Source: Polynucleobacter sp. MG-6-Vaara-E2 (lineage in GTDB: Bacteria > Pseudomonadota > Gammaproteobacteria > Burkholderiales > Burkholderiaceae). Taken from it: a stretch of DNA of 64,000 nucleotides. The stretch is taken from assembly GCF_018687695.1 (NCBI RefSeq), contig NZ_CP061303.1, positions 1,054,001 to 1,118,000 of the forward strand. Reading direction: 5' to 3'. The notes below the pieces were generated by a model that was given only the letters and a program-made list of their open reading frames with translations, was not told the origin of the DNA and made no database searches. Positions within the stretch are counted from its first letter, which is position 1, and each line of letters begins with the position of its first letter. Below, in pieces: positions 44,651 to 53,878 of this stretch. A program made the position numbers and the translations under genes.

Positions 44651-44875
44651 TTAGAGAAGGGATGGAGATGGCTTATCTCCAGGGGGCAAGGAGTAATCCA
44701 GCTTACGCTCATAGAGCCTTGCCTTGTAGCAATCTTCATAGCCTTTGCTACCGATATTCCAGCCAATAGAGGTGCAATCATCCTGGGCCGCTTGCTCAAT
44801 CGAGCCACAACCTGCCAAAGAAATGCCAGCTAAAAGGGCTGAAATAAGGGAGAGGCGAAATTTCGTTGAATTCAT
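44651..44875 (-). CDS. Small lipoprotein, unknown function
   Basis: 74 aa. N-terminal signal with lipobox SLAGCG (Cys at about residue 23), then a mature part with two more cysteines (DDCTSIGWNIGSKGYEDCYK) that could form a disulfide, ending in a Pro-rich tail. The family is not recognised. It is a believable gene: a classic lipobox, proper start, and no overlapping alternative. It could be cotranscribed with the downstream formate dehydrogenase genes, but nothing links the functions. Confidence 0.7.
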   Translation of the reverse strand: MNSTKFRLSLISALLAGISLAGCGSIEQAAQDDCTSIGWNIGSKGYEDCYKARLYERKLDYSLPPGDKPSPSLL

Positions 44876-44998
44876 GGCTCAAGTCTACTTGATTCTGAGC
44901 TCAACATCGAGGGAGAGCATCTACTTGTCTTTACGGATCAATATCAGTCACAATGAAAATGATTGCAGACGAAATAATCTAAACCCACTGGAGACCTC

Positions 44999-45592
44999 AT
45001 GAAATCACCTTTAAAGAAGATTGCTTCACTTGTTTTTTGCCTTCATGCCGCCTTATTTGGCAGCTTGGCTATCGCTCAAAATCAAGATGGTTACATAGAC
45101 TTGATTGATGGAGTAAGCCTTAATGGCTGGAATATTATTGGTGATGCCAATTGGATCATCGGCAAGGGCCTAGTTGAAAGCAACAAACCAAATGGTTTTT
45201 TGGTGAGTACAAAGTCTTACAAGAACTTCATCATCAAAGCAGAGTTTTGGGCAGAGTCGAACACGAATAGCGGTATCTTTATTCGCTGCCAAGATCCTAA
45301 AAAAGTTTCTGCGGCCACATCTTATGAGGTGAATATTTGGGATACCCGCCCTGAGCAAGCATATGCGACTGGTGCAATTGTGGATGTCGCTAAAGTCAAT
45401 CCCATTCATAAAGCTGGTGGACGATGGAACACCATGGAAATTATTGCAAACGGCTCACACTTTAAAGTCATCCTCAATGGCGTAGTCACCGTTGAAGATG
45501 GGCAAGACAGTAAATTTGCAGAAGGTCCTATTGCTCTTCAGTCTGCTGGAGGCGTGATTAAATTTAGGAAAGTTCAGATCAAGCCAATTTGA
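44999..45592 (+). CDS. DUF1080 (3-keto-disaccharide hydrolase-like) exported protein
   Basis: 197 aa. Signal peptide (about residues 1-27, ending LAIAQN), then one DUF1080/concanavalin-like domain: LIDGVSLNGWNIIGDANWII, NTNSGIFIRCQDPKKV, SYEVNIWDT, GGRWNTMEIIANGSHFKVIL. Such domains act on or bind glycans and glycosides in the periplasm. GGAGA precedes the ATG. It is a single gene ended by a hairpin. Confidence 0.85.
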   Translation: MKSPLKKIASLVFCLHAALFGSLAIAQNQDGYIDLIDGVSLNGWNIIGDANWIIGKGLVESNKPNGFLVSTKSYKNFIIKAEFWAESNTNSGIFIRCQDPKKVSAATSYEVNIWDTRPEQAYATGAIVDVAKVNPIHKAGGRWNTMEIIANGSHFKVILNGVVTVEDGQDSKFAEGPIALQSAGGVIKFRKVQIKPI

Positions 45593-45611
45593 AGTCTTTC
45601 CCCACAAGATG

Positions 45612-45633
45612 AAAGCCACCCAAGGGTGGCTTT
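45612..45633. terminator. Terminator between DUF1080 and YciI genes
   Basis: 10-bp stem AAAGCCACCC / GGGTGGCTTT with very short loop and a T-rich tail (TTCTTTT) on the plus strand; convergent genes on both sides. Confidence 0.8.
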
Positions 45634-45665
45634 TCTTTTGACTGCAGTATTGAAGACTTATGAAC

Positions 45666-45968
45666 TTAGGCCGGTGGAAATCCGACCTTCTGCGCCCACA
45701 TATTATTAAATACATGAATCACGGGTTTTTCATAAACACCCGCCTTAGTAAAGGGCTCATCTTTTAACCAAGCATCAACAGCGGCTCTATCCGGAAAGTC
45801 CAATGCCAATAAGCTACCAAGCACTGTTTTGCCATCCTCTGAAGTGAGCGGACCAGCAAAAGCCATACGATCTGCCTGCTGCGCCAAATAAGCGCGATGC
45901 TCTGGACGCACTTGCACCCTCAAATCAGCAGTGCCAGGGCGATCCATTAATAGAATTGCAAAAATCAT
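45666..45968 (-). CDS. YciI-like protein
   Basis: 100 aa. Single YciI/ferredoxin-like fold domain: MIFAILLMDRPGTADLRVQV, RPEHRAYLAQQADRMAFAGP, and the conserved C-terminal FTKAGVYEKPVIHVFNN. Family members are small dimeric enzymes of mostly unknown activity. It lies 48 bases after the amidohydrolase gene, co-directional. Confidence 0.85.
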   Translation of the reverse strand: MIFAILLMDRPGTADLRVQVRPEHRAYLAQQADRMAFAGPLTSEDGKTVLGSLLALDFPDRAAVDAWLKDEPFTKAGVYEKPVIHVFNNMWAQKVGFPPA

Positions 45969-46016
45969 ATTTTCTCCATGTCTTTTTATTAGTGATCGGA
46001 TGTTAATCGATTAGCC

Positions 46017-47726
46017 TTACCAAGCCTGCCTCTTGCCATCAATCCAAGTTTCTTTTACGCCAATGCTACGAATTTTCTCAATCGGCGTTTTTCTAGGATT
46101 GTCAGAAAGCACTACTAAGTCCGCTTGCTTGCCGACCTCCAAGCTACCCAATTTATCATCAGAGAACATTTCATAGGCAGCATTAATCGTTACCGCACGA
46201 ATTGCATCATCAACGGATACTCTCTCGTCAGGTCCCAATACTTTACGAGGCGCCTTTTGCCACAAACGTCCTGCACCTTCAGAAATGTAATTCAACGGTC
46301 CTACGTTTGATACCGGGGAATCACTGTGATAGGCAAAACGTGCACCCTCTTTTTTGAATGATGCTGAAGGGTCGATACGATTAGCGCGCTCTGGACCAAC
46401 GATGTGATTGTGAAAAGCCTCTCCCCAATAGTCAACGTGACCAATAGTAAAGCCTGGAATCACTCCTAACTGCGCCGCCTTTTTGACTTGCTCAGGAGTA
46501 TTGATCGTGAAATGCTCAATACGCAGACGGCGAGCTTTAGGATCGGGTGAGTTGGCTAGCAACTTAGCGTAGGTGTTGAGCGTTTGCTCTATCGTGCGAT
46601 CACCATTTGCATGTGTGGCAATTTGCCATCCTTGATCAAAAACGGGTTTAGTCATTTTGTAAATTTGATCATCGGCATAATCTAAGTGGCCAAGAAATTG
46701 AGTTCCCTTAGGATAAATATAGGGCTCACTTAATGCGGCCGTAATGCCTTGAGTAGATCCATCCGAAACGAACTTCACTCCCACATACCGCAACTTATCG
46801 TCGCCATCGTTAGGCTTGAGTCCGTTAGTACCCTTAGCCAACAAGGGTCCATACAAATATGCCCTGACCCGCAATGGGAAATCCTGGTTATGAACAATAT
46901 TGTTAAAGAGTTTGATTTCATTATCCAAGCCCAGCATCAAACCCAGAGTAATTTCCGCAGAAGTGGTTACCCCTTTTGAGGCAATCATTTTTGCCGTCTT
47001 TTGCATCGCTACTGCCAATTCTGCTTCTGTTGGAGCGGGTGCATGTTTGAGGATAGATAAAATCGCGGATGGCTCAACTACCACGCCAGTGAGTCGACCT
47101 TGAGCATCGCGCATGTAGATTCCACCATCACCTGGATTTGGCGTTTTATCGTTAATGCCAGCAACTTCAAGAGCCTTGTGATTCACATACAAAATATGGC
47201 CCGATTGATTCATAACTGCAATAGGCACCTCAGTAGAAACTTTATCCAAAATATCTGCAGTTAATTCAGCCATAAATGGTTGAGTGCGAGATGGATCTAC
47301 TCCAAAAGCACCCAGCCATTGACCCTTTGGTAATGTATTTAATCTTTCCTTTAGCTTTTGACTGAGGGTATCTAAAGTGTCATATTGGGGCGTGAAATTT
47401 GACAGGTTGAGCCAAAGCACCTCTGTCATCGCTGTCATCACAATATGAATATGAGGCTCAACAAATCCGGGCATGAGTGTTTGACCCTTGAGGTCAATCA
47501 ACTGTGTTGTATTGGCTCTCCACTCTTTCAGAACAACATCCTTCTTACCAACGGCGACAATCTTTCCATTTTGTACAGCTAATGCCTGCACCTCTTCGTT
47601 CTTCTGGTTGACTGTCACGATCGGACCGCCAAAGAAAATGGTGTCAGCGACTTGAGCTGCGGCCACAGAAAAAGCTGTTGCCATGAGTCCAGCAGAAATC
47701 AGCGTTGTTTGAATAAAGCGTTTCAT
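46017..47726 (-). CDS. Amidohydrolase family protein (YtcJ-like), exported
   Basis: 569 aa. Signal peptide at about residues 1-24 (TAFSVAAAQ). Amidohydrolase-3 domain: FFGGPIVTVNQ, LMPGFVEPHIHIVMTAMTEV (metal-binding HxH), ATHANGDRTIEQTL, IEHFTINTPEQ, AYHSDSPVSNVGP and the closing LEVGKQADLVVLSDNPRKTP. It probably hydrolyses an amide or cyclic C-N bond in the periplasm. The substrate is unknown. Confidence 0.85.
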   Translation of the reverse strand: MKRFIQTTLISAGLMATAFSVAAAQVADTIFFGGPIVTVNQKNEEVQALAVQNGKIVAVGKKDVVLKEWRANTTQLIDLKGQTLMPGFVEPHIHIVMTAMTEVLWLNLSNFTPQYDTLDTLSQKLKERLNTLPKGQWLGAFGVDPSRTQPFMAELTADILDKVSTEVPIAVMNQSGHILYVNHKALEVAGINDKTPNPGDGGIYMRDAQGRLTGVVVEPSAILSILKHAPAPTEAELAVAMQKTAKMIASKGVTTSAEITLGLMLGLDNEIKLFNNIVHNQDFPLRVRAYLYGPLLAKGTNGLKPNDGDDKLRYVGVKFVSDGSTQGITAALSEPYIYPKGTQFLGHLDYADDQIYKMTKPVFDQGWQIATHANGDRTIEQTLNTYAKLLANSPDPKARRLRIEHFTINTPEQVKKAAQLGVIPGFTIGHVDYWGEAFHNHIVGPERANRIDPSASFKKEGARFAYHSDSPVSNVGPLNYISEGAGRLWQKAPRKVLGPDERVSVDDAIRAVTINAAYEMFSDDKLGSLEVGKQADLVVLSDNPRKTPIEKIRSIGVKETWIDGKRQAW

Positions 47727-47811
47727 TGGGAACCTTATGTTAAAAGTTGCTAATAGGTGTCAAGCTTAGCTGATATTAAAGTCAATACCTATTAATTGAT
47801 TCCCTAAAGAA

Positions 47812-47833
47812 AAAACCACCCGCAGGTGGTTTT
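47812..47833 (-). terminator. Terminator downstream of tRNA-Ser(GGA)
   Basis: Stem AAAACCACC / GGTGGTTTT with loop CGCA; on the minus strand a T-run (TTTTTTCTTT) follows. It ends the tRNA-Ser transcript. Confidence 0.8.
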
Positions 47834-47842
47834 AGCAATACT

Positions 47843-47933
47843 TGGCGGAAGGGGCGGGATTCGAACCCGCGGTAGGCTATTAACCTACGCACGCTTTCCA
47901 GGCGTGTGACTTAAACCGCTCATCCACCCTTCC
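47843..47933 (-). tRNA. tRNA-Ser (anticodon GGA)
   Basis: 91-base type II tRNA with encoded CCA: acceptor GGAAGGG/CCCTTCC, anticodon stem CACGC/GCGTG with loop CTGGAAA, long variable arm GTAGGTTAATAGCCTAC, T-arm GCGGGTTCGAATCCCGC. Confidence 0.96.
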
Positions 47934-47992
47934 GGAACCGTTAATTATACGATTGCCGAAAGGGCTTTACTCCAAACCCTGATAAAGACTGC

Positions 47993-49966
47993 TTAGAGAG
48001 ACTCTTTGAGCTGCTCCAAGATATGGGGATTCTCTAAAGTGGATGTATCTTGAGTGACTTCCTCGCCCTTAGCGATTACACGTAATAAGCGGCGCATGAT
48101 CTTGCCCGAACGGGTCTTCGGCAAGTTATCGCCAAAGCGCACATCTTTCGGTTTAGCGATTGGGCCAATCTCTTTACCAACCCAATTACGCAACTCAGTC
48201 GCCACTTTCTTAGCATCTTCACCTGTTGGGCGTCCACCCTTGAGAACTACGAATACGCAAATTGCTTCTCCAGTAAGCTCATCTGGACGGCCAACCACCG
48301 CTGCCTCAGCAACCAATGGATTGGCTACCAAGCAAGATTCAATTTCCATGGTACCCATGCGGTGACCAGAAACGTTCAAGACATCATCGATGCGACCCGT
48401 GATGGTGAAGTAACCAGTATCTTTGTTACGGATTGCGCCATCACCAGCAAGGTACAAAGTGCCACCCAACTCTTCTGGGAAATAAGACTTCACGAAACGA
48501 TCGGGGTCATTCCAAATCGTACGAATCATAGAAGGCCATGGACGTTTTACCACCAAGATACCGCCTTGGCCGTTTGGAACATCAACGCCCGCTTCATCCA
48601 CGATTGCTGCCTGAATACCAGGCAATGGCAATGTGCATGAACCTGGAATCATTGGGGTTGCGCCTGGCAATGGTGAAATCATATGGCCGCCAGTTTCGGT
48701 TTGCCAGAAGGTATCAGCGATTGGGCAACGTGAGCCGCCAACATTTTCGTAGTACCACATCCAAGCTTCTGGATTGATTGGTTCGCCTACAGACCCCAAG
48801 AGACGTAGTGAAGACAAGTTATAACTCTTTGGATGTACTGCTTGATCATTACTAGAAGCTTTGATCAAAGAACGAATCGCGGTTGGCGCAGTGTAGAAAA
48901 TGCTTGCCTTGTGTTTTTGGATCATTTCCCAGAAACGGCCAGCATTTGGATAGGTTGGAACACCTTCAAACACAATCTCAGTAGCGCCGACTGCGAGTGG
49001 GCCGTAAGTAATATAGGAGTGTCCAGTTACCCAGCCGATATCTGCCGTACACCAGAACACATCGTTTGGCTTGATATCAAAGGTCCACTTCATTGTGAGA
49101 ATGGCCCACAAGAGGTAACCGCCTGTAGAGTGCTGAACACCCTTTGGCTTACCAGTAGATCCCGAGGTGTAAAGAATAAACAATGGATGCTCAGCGCTAA
49201 CCCACTCTGGCTCACAAGTTGTCGCCTCATTAGCAACGATCTCTTGCATCCAAACATCCCGGCCGGCCTGCATAGGAACATCAGTGCCTGTGCGCTTACT
49301 GACGATGACGTGCTTAACTTTAGGGCACTCACCGGTAGAGAGTGCTTCATCGCAAATTGCCTTTAATGGCAATGCTTTACCGCCACGGTACTGTCCATCA
49401 GCGGTAATCACGGCAACTGCGCCAACGTCCATAATACGATCGCGCAACGCTTGCGCAGAGAAGCCGCCGAATACAACAGAGTGAATTGCGCCAATACGAG
49501 CACACGCTTGCATCGCCACAATGCCTTCAATGGTCATTGCCATATAAATGATGACGCTGTCACCAGACTTAATGCCCATCTTGCGTAATGCGTTTGCCAT
49601 TTTGCAAACGCACTCGAGCATCTCTTTATAGGTAACTTTAGTTACAGCGCCGTCATCGGCTTCAAAAATGATGGCCGTCTTATCACCCAAGCCAGCTTCA
49701 ACTTGGCGATCTAAACAGTTATAAGAAGCGTTGGTTGTGCCATCCTCAAACCATTTGTAGAACGGTGCTTTCGATTCATCCAAAACTTTGGTAAATGGTT
49801 TCTTCCAATAGATATTCTCTTTTGCAAGGCGACCCCAGAAACCGTCATAATCTTTTTCGGCTTCAGCGCAAAGCTTCTTGTAGGCATCCATACCTGGAAT
49901 AGCCGCACCCTTTACAAAGTCTGCAGGTGGGTTAAATATGCGGTTTTCTTGTTTTAATGGTTCCAT
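47993..49966 (-). CDS. acs: Acetyl-CoA synthetase
   Basis: 657 aa AMP-forming enzyme activating acetate to acetyl-CoA. Adenylation motifs LYTSGSTGKPKGVQHSTGGY, DTFWQTETGGHMISPLPGAT, YLAGDGAIRNKDTGYFTITG, and the C-terminal lysine motif LPKTRSGKIMRRLLR, the known acetylation target in the family. It is divergent from fumarase across a 184-base regulatory region. Confidence 0.97.
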   Translation of the reverse strand: MEPLKQENRIFNPPADFVKGAAIPGMDAYKKLCAEAEKDYDGFWGRLAKENIYWKKPFTKVLDESKAPFYKWFEDGTTNASYNCLDRQVEAGLGDKTAIIFEADDGAVTKVTYKEMLECVCKMANALRKMGIKSGDSVIIYMAMTIEGIVAMQACARIGAIHSVVFGGFSAQALRDRIMDVGAVAVITADGQYRGGKALPLKAICDEALSTGECPKVKHVIVSKRTGTDVPMQAGRDVWMQEIVANEATTCEPEWVSAEHPLFILYTSGSTGKPKGVQHSTGGYLLWAILTMKWTFDIKPNDVFWCTADIGWVTGHSYITYGPLAVGATEIVFEGVPTYPNAGRFWEMIQKHKASIFYTAPTAIRSLIKASSNDQAVHPKSYNLSSLRLLGSVGEPINPEAWMWYYENVGGSRCPIADTFWQTETGGHMISPLPGATPMIPGSCTLPLPGIQAAIVDEAGVDVPNGQGGILVVKRPWPSMIRTIWNDPDRFVKSYFPEELGGTLYLAGDGAIRNKDTGYFTITGRIDDVLNVSGHRMGTMEIESCLVANPLVAEAAVVGRPDELTGEAICVFVVLKGGRPTGEDAKKVATELRNWVGKEIGPIAKPKDVRFGDNLPKTRSGKIMRRLLRVIAKGEEVTQDTSTLENPHILEQLKESL

Positions 49967-50150
49967 GCTTCACAGCCCTCTATCAAATAATCAACGATCT
50001 TTACGTCTCATAATGCGCAAAATGTCGCAAAATGGCGGGTTTAGACCCTTAAGACCTTCGAAGATAAGTGAAAACACTTGGGATTTGCTCTATGGCAAAC
50101 CCTTAAAATAGGGGAAACCTTACTAATTATGTGGAAATTAGCCTAAAACC
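49967..50150. promoter_or_regulatory. acs/fumarase divergent regulatory region
   Basis: Holds several candidate sites: a direct repeat CGCAAAATG at 50016-50024 and 50026-50034, exactly 10 bp apart and about 50-68 bp upstream of acs; GGG-TTTAGA-CCC at 50037-50048; and AAACCCT-TAAAAT-AGGGGAAA at 50097-50117, 34-54 bp upstream of fumarase, where TAAAAT could serve as a -10 box. The last element recurs before the formate dehydrogenase operon with identical arms. No gene was seen. Confidence 0.45.
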
Positions 50151-51674
50151 ATGACCAATATCAAACAAAACGATCTCATCCAAAGTGTTGCTGACGCCTT
50201 CCAGTTCATCTCTTACTACCACCCAAAAGACTTCATTGATGCCATGGGCAAAGCCTATTCCCTTGAAAAAGGTGAGGCGGCTAAGGATGCGATTGCGCAG
50301 ATTCTGACGAACAGCCGGATGTGTGCTGAGGGTCATCGCCCGCTTTGCCAAGATACTGGTATCGCCGTGGTTTTCCTCAAGATTGGTATGAATGTGAAAT
50401 GGCCCGATGCCACTATGAGCGTTACTGACATGGTGAATGAAGGCGTCCGTCGCGCTTACCTCAATCCTGAAAATACCCTACGCGCTTCAGTCTTGTCTGA
50501 CCCAGCAGGTAAACGCAAGAACACCGGCGACAACACTCCAGCGGTTATCCATTACGAAATCGTTCCCGGTGATGATGTTGAGGTCATCTGCGCAGCCAAA
50601 GGTGGTGGCTCAGAAAACAAAGCCAAGATGGTTATGCTCAACCCTTCTGACTCGATTGTGGATTGGGTTCTGAAAACCGTTCCAACGATGGGTGCCGGCT
50701 GGTGTCCACCTGGCATTCTCGGTATCGGTATTGGCGGCACTCCAGAAAAAGCAATGTTGATGGCTAAAGAAGCGTTGATGGGTCCCGTTAATATTCAAGA
50801 ACTCATTGAACGCGGCGCGAAGAATCGCGTTGAAGAACTGCGTCTTGAACTCTACGAGAAAGTAAACAAGCTGGGTATCGGCGCTCAAGGCTTAGGTGGT
50901 TTGGCTACCGTGCTTGATATCAAGATTTTGGATTACCCAACGCATGCAGCCTCCTTGCCTGTAGCAATGATTCCGAACTGTGCCGCAACGCGTCACGTGC
51001 ATTTCCATTTACATGGTGATGGCCCTGCTAAGTTGGAAGCTCCTTCTCTGTCTGATTGGCCAGATGTCACTTGGACACCGGATGTTCAAAAATCGAAACG
51101 CATTAATTTAGACACCTTAACTGCTGAAGAAGTTGCTAGCTGGAAACCCGGTGAGACCTTACTGTTGAATGGCAAGATTTTGACTGGCCGTGATGCTGCT
51201 CATAAACGCATTCAAGACATGCTCGCCAAAGGTGAAGAATTACCTGTCAGCTTTAAGAACCGTGTCATTTATTACGTTGGCCCAGTAGATCCAGTGCGCG
51301 ATGAAGTGGTTGGTCCAGCAGGTCCGACCACTTCTACTCGCATGGATAAGTTCACTGAAATGATGCTGGCTAAGACTGGTTTGATTTCGATGATTGGTAA
51401 GGCTGAGCGTGGCCCTGTAGCAATCGAGGCGATCAAGAAACACCGGTCTGCTTACCTTATGGCCGTGGGTGGCGCAGCTTACCTGGTATCGAAAGCAATT
51501 CAGACCTCTAAAGTGGTTGGCTTTGCGGATCTAGGTATGGAGGCGATCTATGAGTTTGATGTGAAAGATATGCCTGTGACTGTTGCCGTGAACTCTGAAG
51601 GCATCTCCATGCACGAGACTGGCCCCAAAGAGTGGCAAGCGAAGATTGGCAATATTCCAGTCAAGATTGCGTAA
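50151..51674 (+). CDS. Class I fumarate hydratase
   Basis: 507 aa iron-sulfur fumarase converting fumarate to malate in the TCA cycle. It has both domains of FumA/FumB type: N-terminal alpha domain with RPLCQDTGIAVVFLKIG (cluster Cys), GSENKAKMVMLNP, GWCPPGILGIGIGGTPEKAM, and NCAATRHVHFHLHGDGPA, and a C-terminal beta domain with DAAHKRIQDMLAKGE and PAGPTTSTRMDKFTEMMLAK. Such enzymes are oxygen-sensitive. Convenient placement opposite acs suggests shared carbon control. Confidence 0.95.
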   Translation: MTNIKQNDLIQSVADAFQFISYYHPKDFIDAMGKAYSLEKGEAAKDAIAQILTNSRMCAEGHRPLCQDTGIAVVFLKIGMNVKWPDATMSVTDMVNEGVRRAYLNPENTLRASVLSDPAGKRKNTGDNTPAVIHYEIVPGDDVEVICAAKGGGSENKAKMVMLNPSDSIVDWVLKTVPTMGAGWCPPGILGIGIGGTPEKAMLMAKEALMGPVNIQELIERGAKNRVEELRLELYEKVNKLGIGAQGLGGLATVLDIKILDYPTHAASLPVAMIPNCAATRHVHFHLHGDGPAKLEAPSLSDWPDVTWTPDVQKSKRINLDTLTAEEVASWKPGETLLLNGKILTGRDAAHKRIQDMLAKGEELPVSFKNRVIYYVGPVDPVRDEVVGPAGPTTSTRMDKFTEMMLAKTGLISMIGKAERGPVAIEAIKKHRSAYLMAVGGAAYLVSKAIQTSKVVGFADLGMEAIYEFDVKDMPVTVAVNSEGISMHETGPKEWQAKIGNIPVKIA

Positions 51675-51685
51675 TAGGCTTCGCG

Positions 51686-52498
51686 TTGCCCCTCATAGGC
51701 GTTTTTGATTCTGGCGTAGGTGGCTTATCCATCTTGGATGAGGCCCTGCGTCAACTCCCGCAACACGACTATATTTATCTAGCAGATTCTGCCAACACGC
51801 CTTATGGTGAGAAGTCTGGCTCTTGGATTGCTGAGCGCAGTTTAAATTTATGTAAGTACTTAGCGGACTCAGGATGCGACGCCATCGTAGTTGCTTGCAA
51901 TACCGCCACTGCTGAAGCAATCAAACAGATTCGTGAGCAATTACAAATCCCGGTTATCGGGGTAGAGCCTGGTATCAAGCCTGCCGCAATGCAATCTCAA
52001 AATGGAGTTGTTGGGGTCTTAGCAACTGAGGCAACACTCAATAGCGATAAGTTCAATGCACTCTTGGCGACTTTGCCAAGTAATTGTCATTTCATCAAAC
52101 AAACCGGTGCAGGTTTAGTTCCCCTGATTGAGGCTGGTAAAGCCGATAGTGAAGAGACTTTAGATCTACTCGCGAAACATTTAGAGCCTATTCAAGATGC
52201 AGGCTCAGATACCTTAGTGCTGGGTTGCACCCACTACCCTTTTCTTCGAAAAGCGATTCGCAAACTATTAGGCGACTCCATCACACTCATTGATACCAGT
52301 GAAGCCGTAGTAAGACAACTCAAGCGCCAACTAGAGCAACTAGTATTCGATGACATGTCAGCTATTCAGGATCATGGATCCGTAAACTTTGTGAGCAGTA
52401 AGGATGATGCAGTACTGCTACAAATGGCGCAGGATTTAATGCATAGTGACCTTGAGATGCACAAGGTCAGATCTCAGATGTTGGGCAACATACGATGA
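51686..52498 (+). CDS. murI: Glutamate racemase
   Basis: 270 aa from a TTG start; supplies D-glutamate for peptidoglycan. LPLIGVFDSGVGGLSIL at the N-terminus, catalytic Cys in VVACNTATAEAI and LVLGCTHYPFL. The frame is open back to 51632 (GTG inside fumarase), but family homology begins at PLIGVFDSG, so TTG at 51686, 12 bases after the fumarase stop, is chosen. It overlaps tonB by 4 bases. Confidence 0.92.
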   Translation: MPLIGVFDSGVGGLSILDEALRQLPQHDYIYLADSANTPYGEKSGSWIAERSLNLCKYLADSGCDAIVVACNTATAEAIKQIREQLQIPVIGVEPGIKPAAMQSQNGVVGVLATEATLNSDKFNALLATLPSNCHFIKQTGAGLVPLIEAGKADSEETLDLLAKHLEPIQDAGSDTLVLGCTHYPFLRKAIRKLLGDSITLIDTSEAVVRQLKRQLEQLVFDDMSAIQDHGSVNFVSSKDDAVLLQMAQDLMHSDLEMHKVRSQMLGNIR

Positions 52499-53178
52499 GT
52501 AGGTTTGTAGATAAGCTCGATGCTCGCCTGCCGTTTACGAAAACGGAACGGATCATTATTGGAATCGTTCTTCTGATGCATGCTTTACCTGCTTTAGAGT
52601 TCTTACATTTTTCATCGCGGCCTACAAAAATGGATGATGAGCGTGTGATGGCGAATTTAGTGAGCCCCGACACCGCCTCAAGCAAAAGTCAGCAACCACC
52701 TGCACCTCCTCCAAAACCAAAGGAAGAGCCTAGGAAAAAAACGGTAGAAGAAAAGTCTTCACAAAAGCCGACTCCTCCTCAAACACAAAACACGCAGCAG
52801 CAACAAAAGAGTGAATCCCAGTCGCAAAGCCAGATGCAAAATGCAGCTGTAGCGCCCGCTACGTCAGGTGGAGCCAGCGGCACGCCGATTCAGACGGACA
52901 TTGGTAAACTGGTTGTCGTATACCAGCCCGATGCAGATGCCTACTACCCTTCTTTCTCTAAGAGATCAGGTGAGCAAGGTACCGTAGTTGTGCGTTTGAT
53001 TATTTCAGAGAATGGAGAAGTTGAAGATGTGGCTATATTGCAATCTAGCTCCTTTCCAAGACTCGATCGTGCGGCAACCGATATCGGCAGACGCTACCGC
53101 TTTAAACCTTTTTTAGTAAATGGCTCGCCTCAAAGAATTTCTACCAATCTTTTAATTAAATTTAATCTCAAGAATTAA
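52495..53178 (+). CDS. tonB: TonB-family energy transducer
   Basis: 227 aa. One membrane span at about residues 22-40 (IIIGIVLLMHALPALEF), a Pro/Lys/Gln-rich periplasmic spacer (about 60-125; PPAPPPKPKEEPRKK), and a C-terminal TonB domain (about 140-227; YYPSFSKRSGEQGTVVVRLI, GRRYRFKPFLVNG). It couples the proton motive force from ExbBD to outer-membrane receptors. ATGA overlap with murI; exbB follows 5 bases after its stop. Confidence 0.92.
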   Translation: MSRFVDKLDARLPFTKTERIIIGIVLLMHALPALEFLHFSSRPTKMDDERVMANLVSPDTASSKSQQPPAPPPKPKEEPRKKTVEEKSSQKPTPPQTQNTQQQQKSESQSQSQMQNAAVAPATSGGASGTPIQTDIGKLVVVYQPDADAYYPSFSKRSGEQGTVVVRLIISENGEVEDVAILQSSSFPRLDRAATDIGRRYRFKPFLVNGSPQRISTNLLIKFNLKN

Positions 53179-53183
53179 CGACT

Positions 53184-53876
53184 ATGAATACACCATTTGG
53201 AATTGCAAATCTTTGGCTTGAGGGTGATGCCATCACTCGCTTTGTAGCTATTGCCTTATTGCTGTGCTCTATCGTTACCTGGGTCATCTTGCTCACGCGT
53301 TTTTGGGAGCTACGCAACTTACGCAAATTTAAACCTGAGCTAGAGCAATTCTGGCGTGCCACCTCTTTTGAGCAGGGCCTTCATTCTTTTAGCGATCATG
53401 CGCTCAACCCTTATTACCAAATTGCAAAATCAGCCAGCGGCGCTTCCGTGCATCATCAGAGTCAAGCGAGTAATCATCGTGAGCTCTTACAAACTCTAAA
53501 CTACTCTGAGTGGATGGCGCGGAGTATTAAGAATGGCATTGATAGTATTGCTGCCAGCCTCCAAAAAGGGCTCACCTTTCTAGGCTCTACTGGTGCTACT
53601 GCCCCTTTTATCGGCCTATTTGGAACTGTGTGGGGCATCTACCATGCTCTGATCTCAATTAGCAGCTCAGGTAGTGCGCAGATTGATCAAGTGGCTGGCC
53701 CTATTGGCGAAGCGTTGATCATGACCGCTTTAGGTCTTGCTGTAGCGATTCCTGCAGTACTTGGCTTTAATGCCATCAATCGTGCCAACAAACTTCTAGT
53801 GGCTGATCTCAATCGCTTTGGCAATGACTTGCTGGCCTATTTTGTGACTGGCGCACGCGTGAAGTCTGGGGAATAA
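53184..53876 (+). CDS. exbB: ExbB/TolQ proton-channel protein
   Basis: 230 aa MotA/TolQ/ExbB family inner-membrane protein with three spans (about 20-40, 125-150, 170-195). The characteristic GLTFLGSTGATAPFIGLFGT, VWGIYHALISI and GPIGEALIMTALGLAVAIPA are seen. It lies between tonB and exbD in one operon. Confidence 0.93.
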   Translation: MNTPFGIANLWLEGDAITRFVAIALLLCSIVTWVILLTRFWELRNLRKFKPELEQFWRATSFEQGLHSFSDHALNPYYQIAKSASGASVHHQSQASNHRELLQTLNYSEWMARSIKNGIDSIAASLQKGLTFLGSTGATAPFIGLFGTVWGIYHALISISSSGSAQIDQVAGPIGEALIMTALGLAVAIPAVLGFNAINRANKLLVADLNRFGNDLLAYFVTGARVKSGE

Positions 53877-53878
53877 AC

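Noticed and set aside
48833..49366. 177-codon plus-strand frame
   Set aside because: Antisense to acs; no family resemblance.
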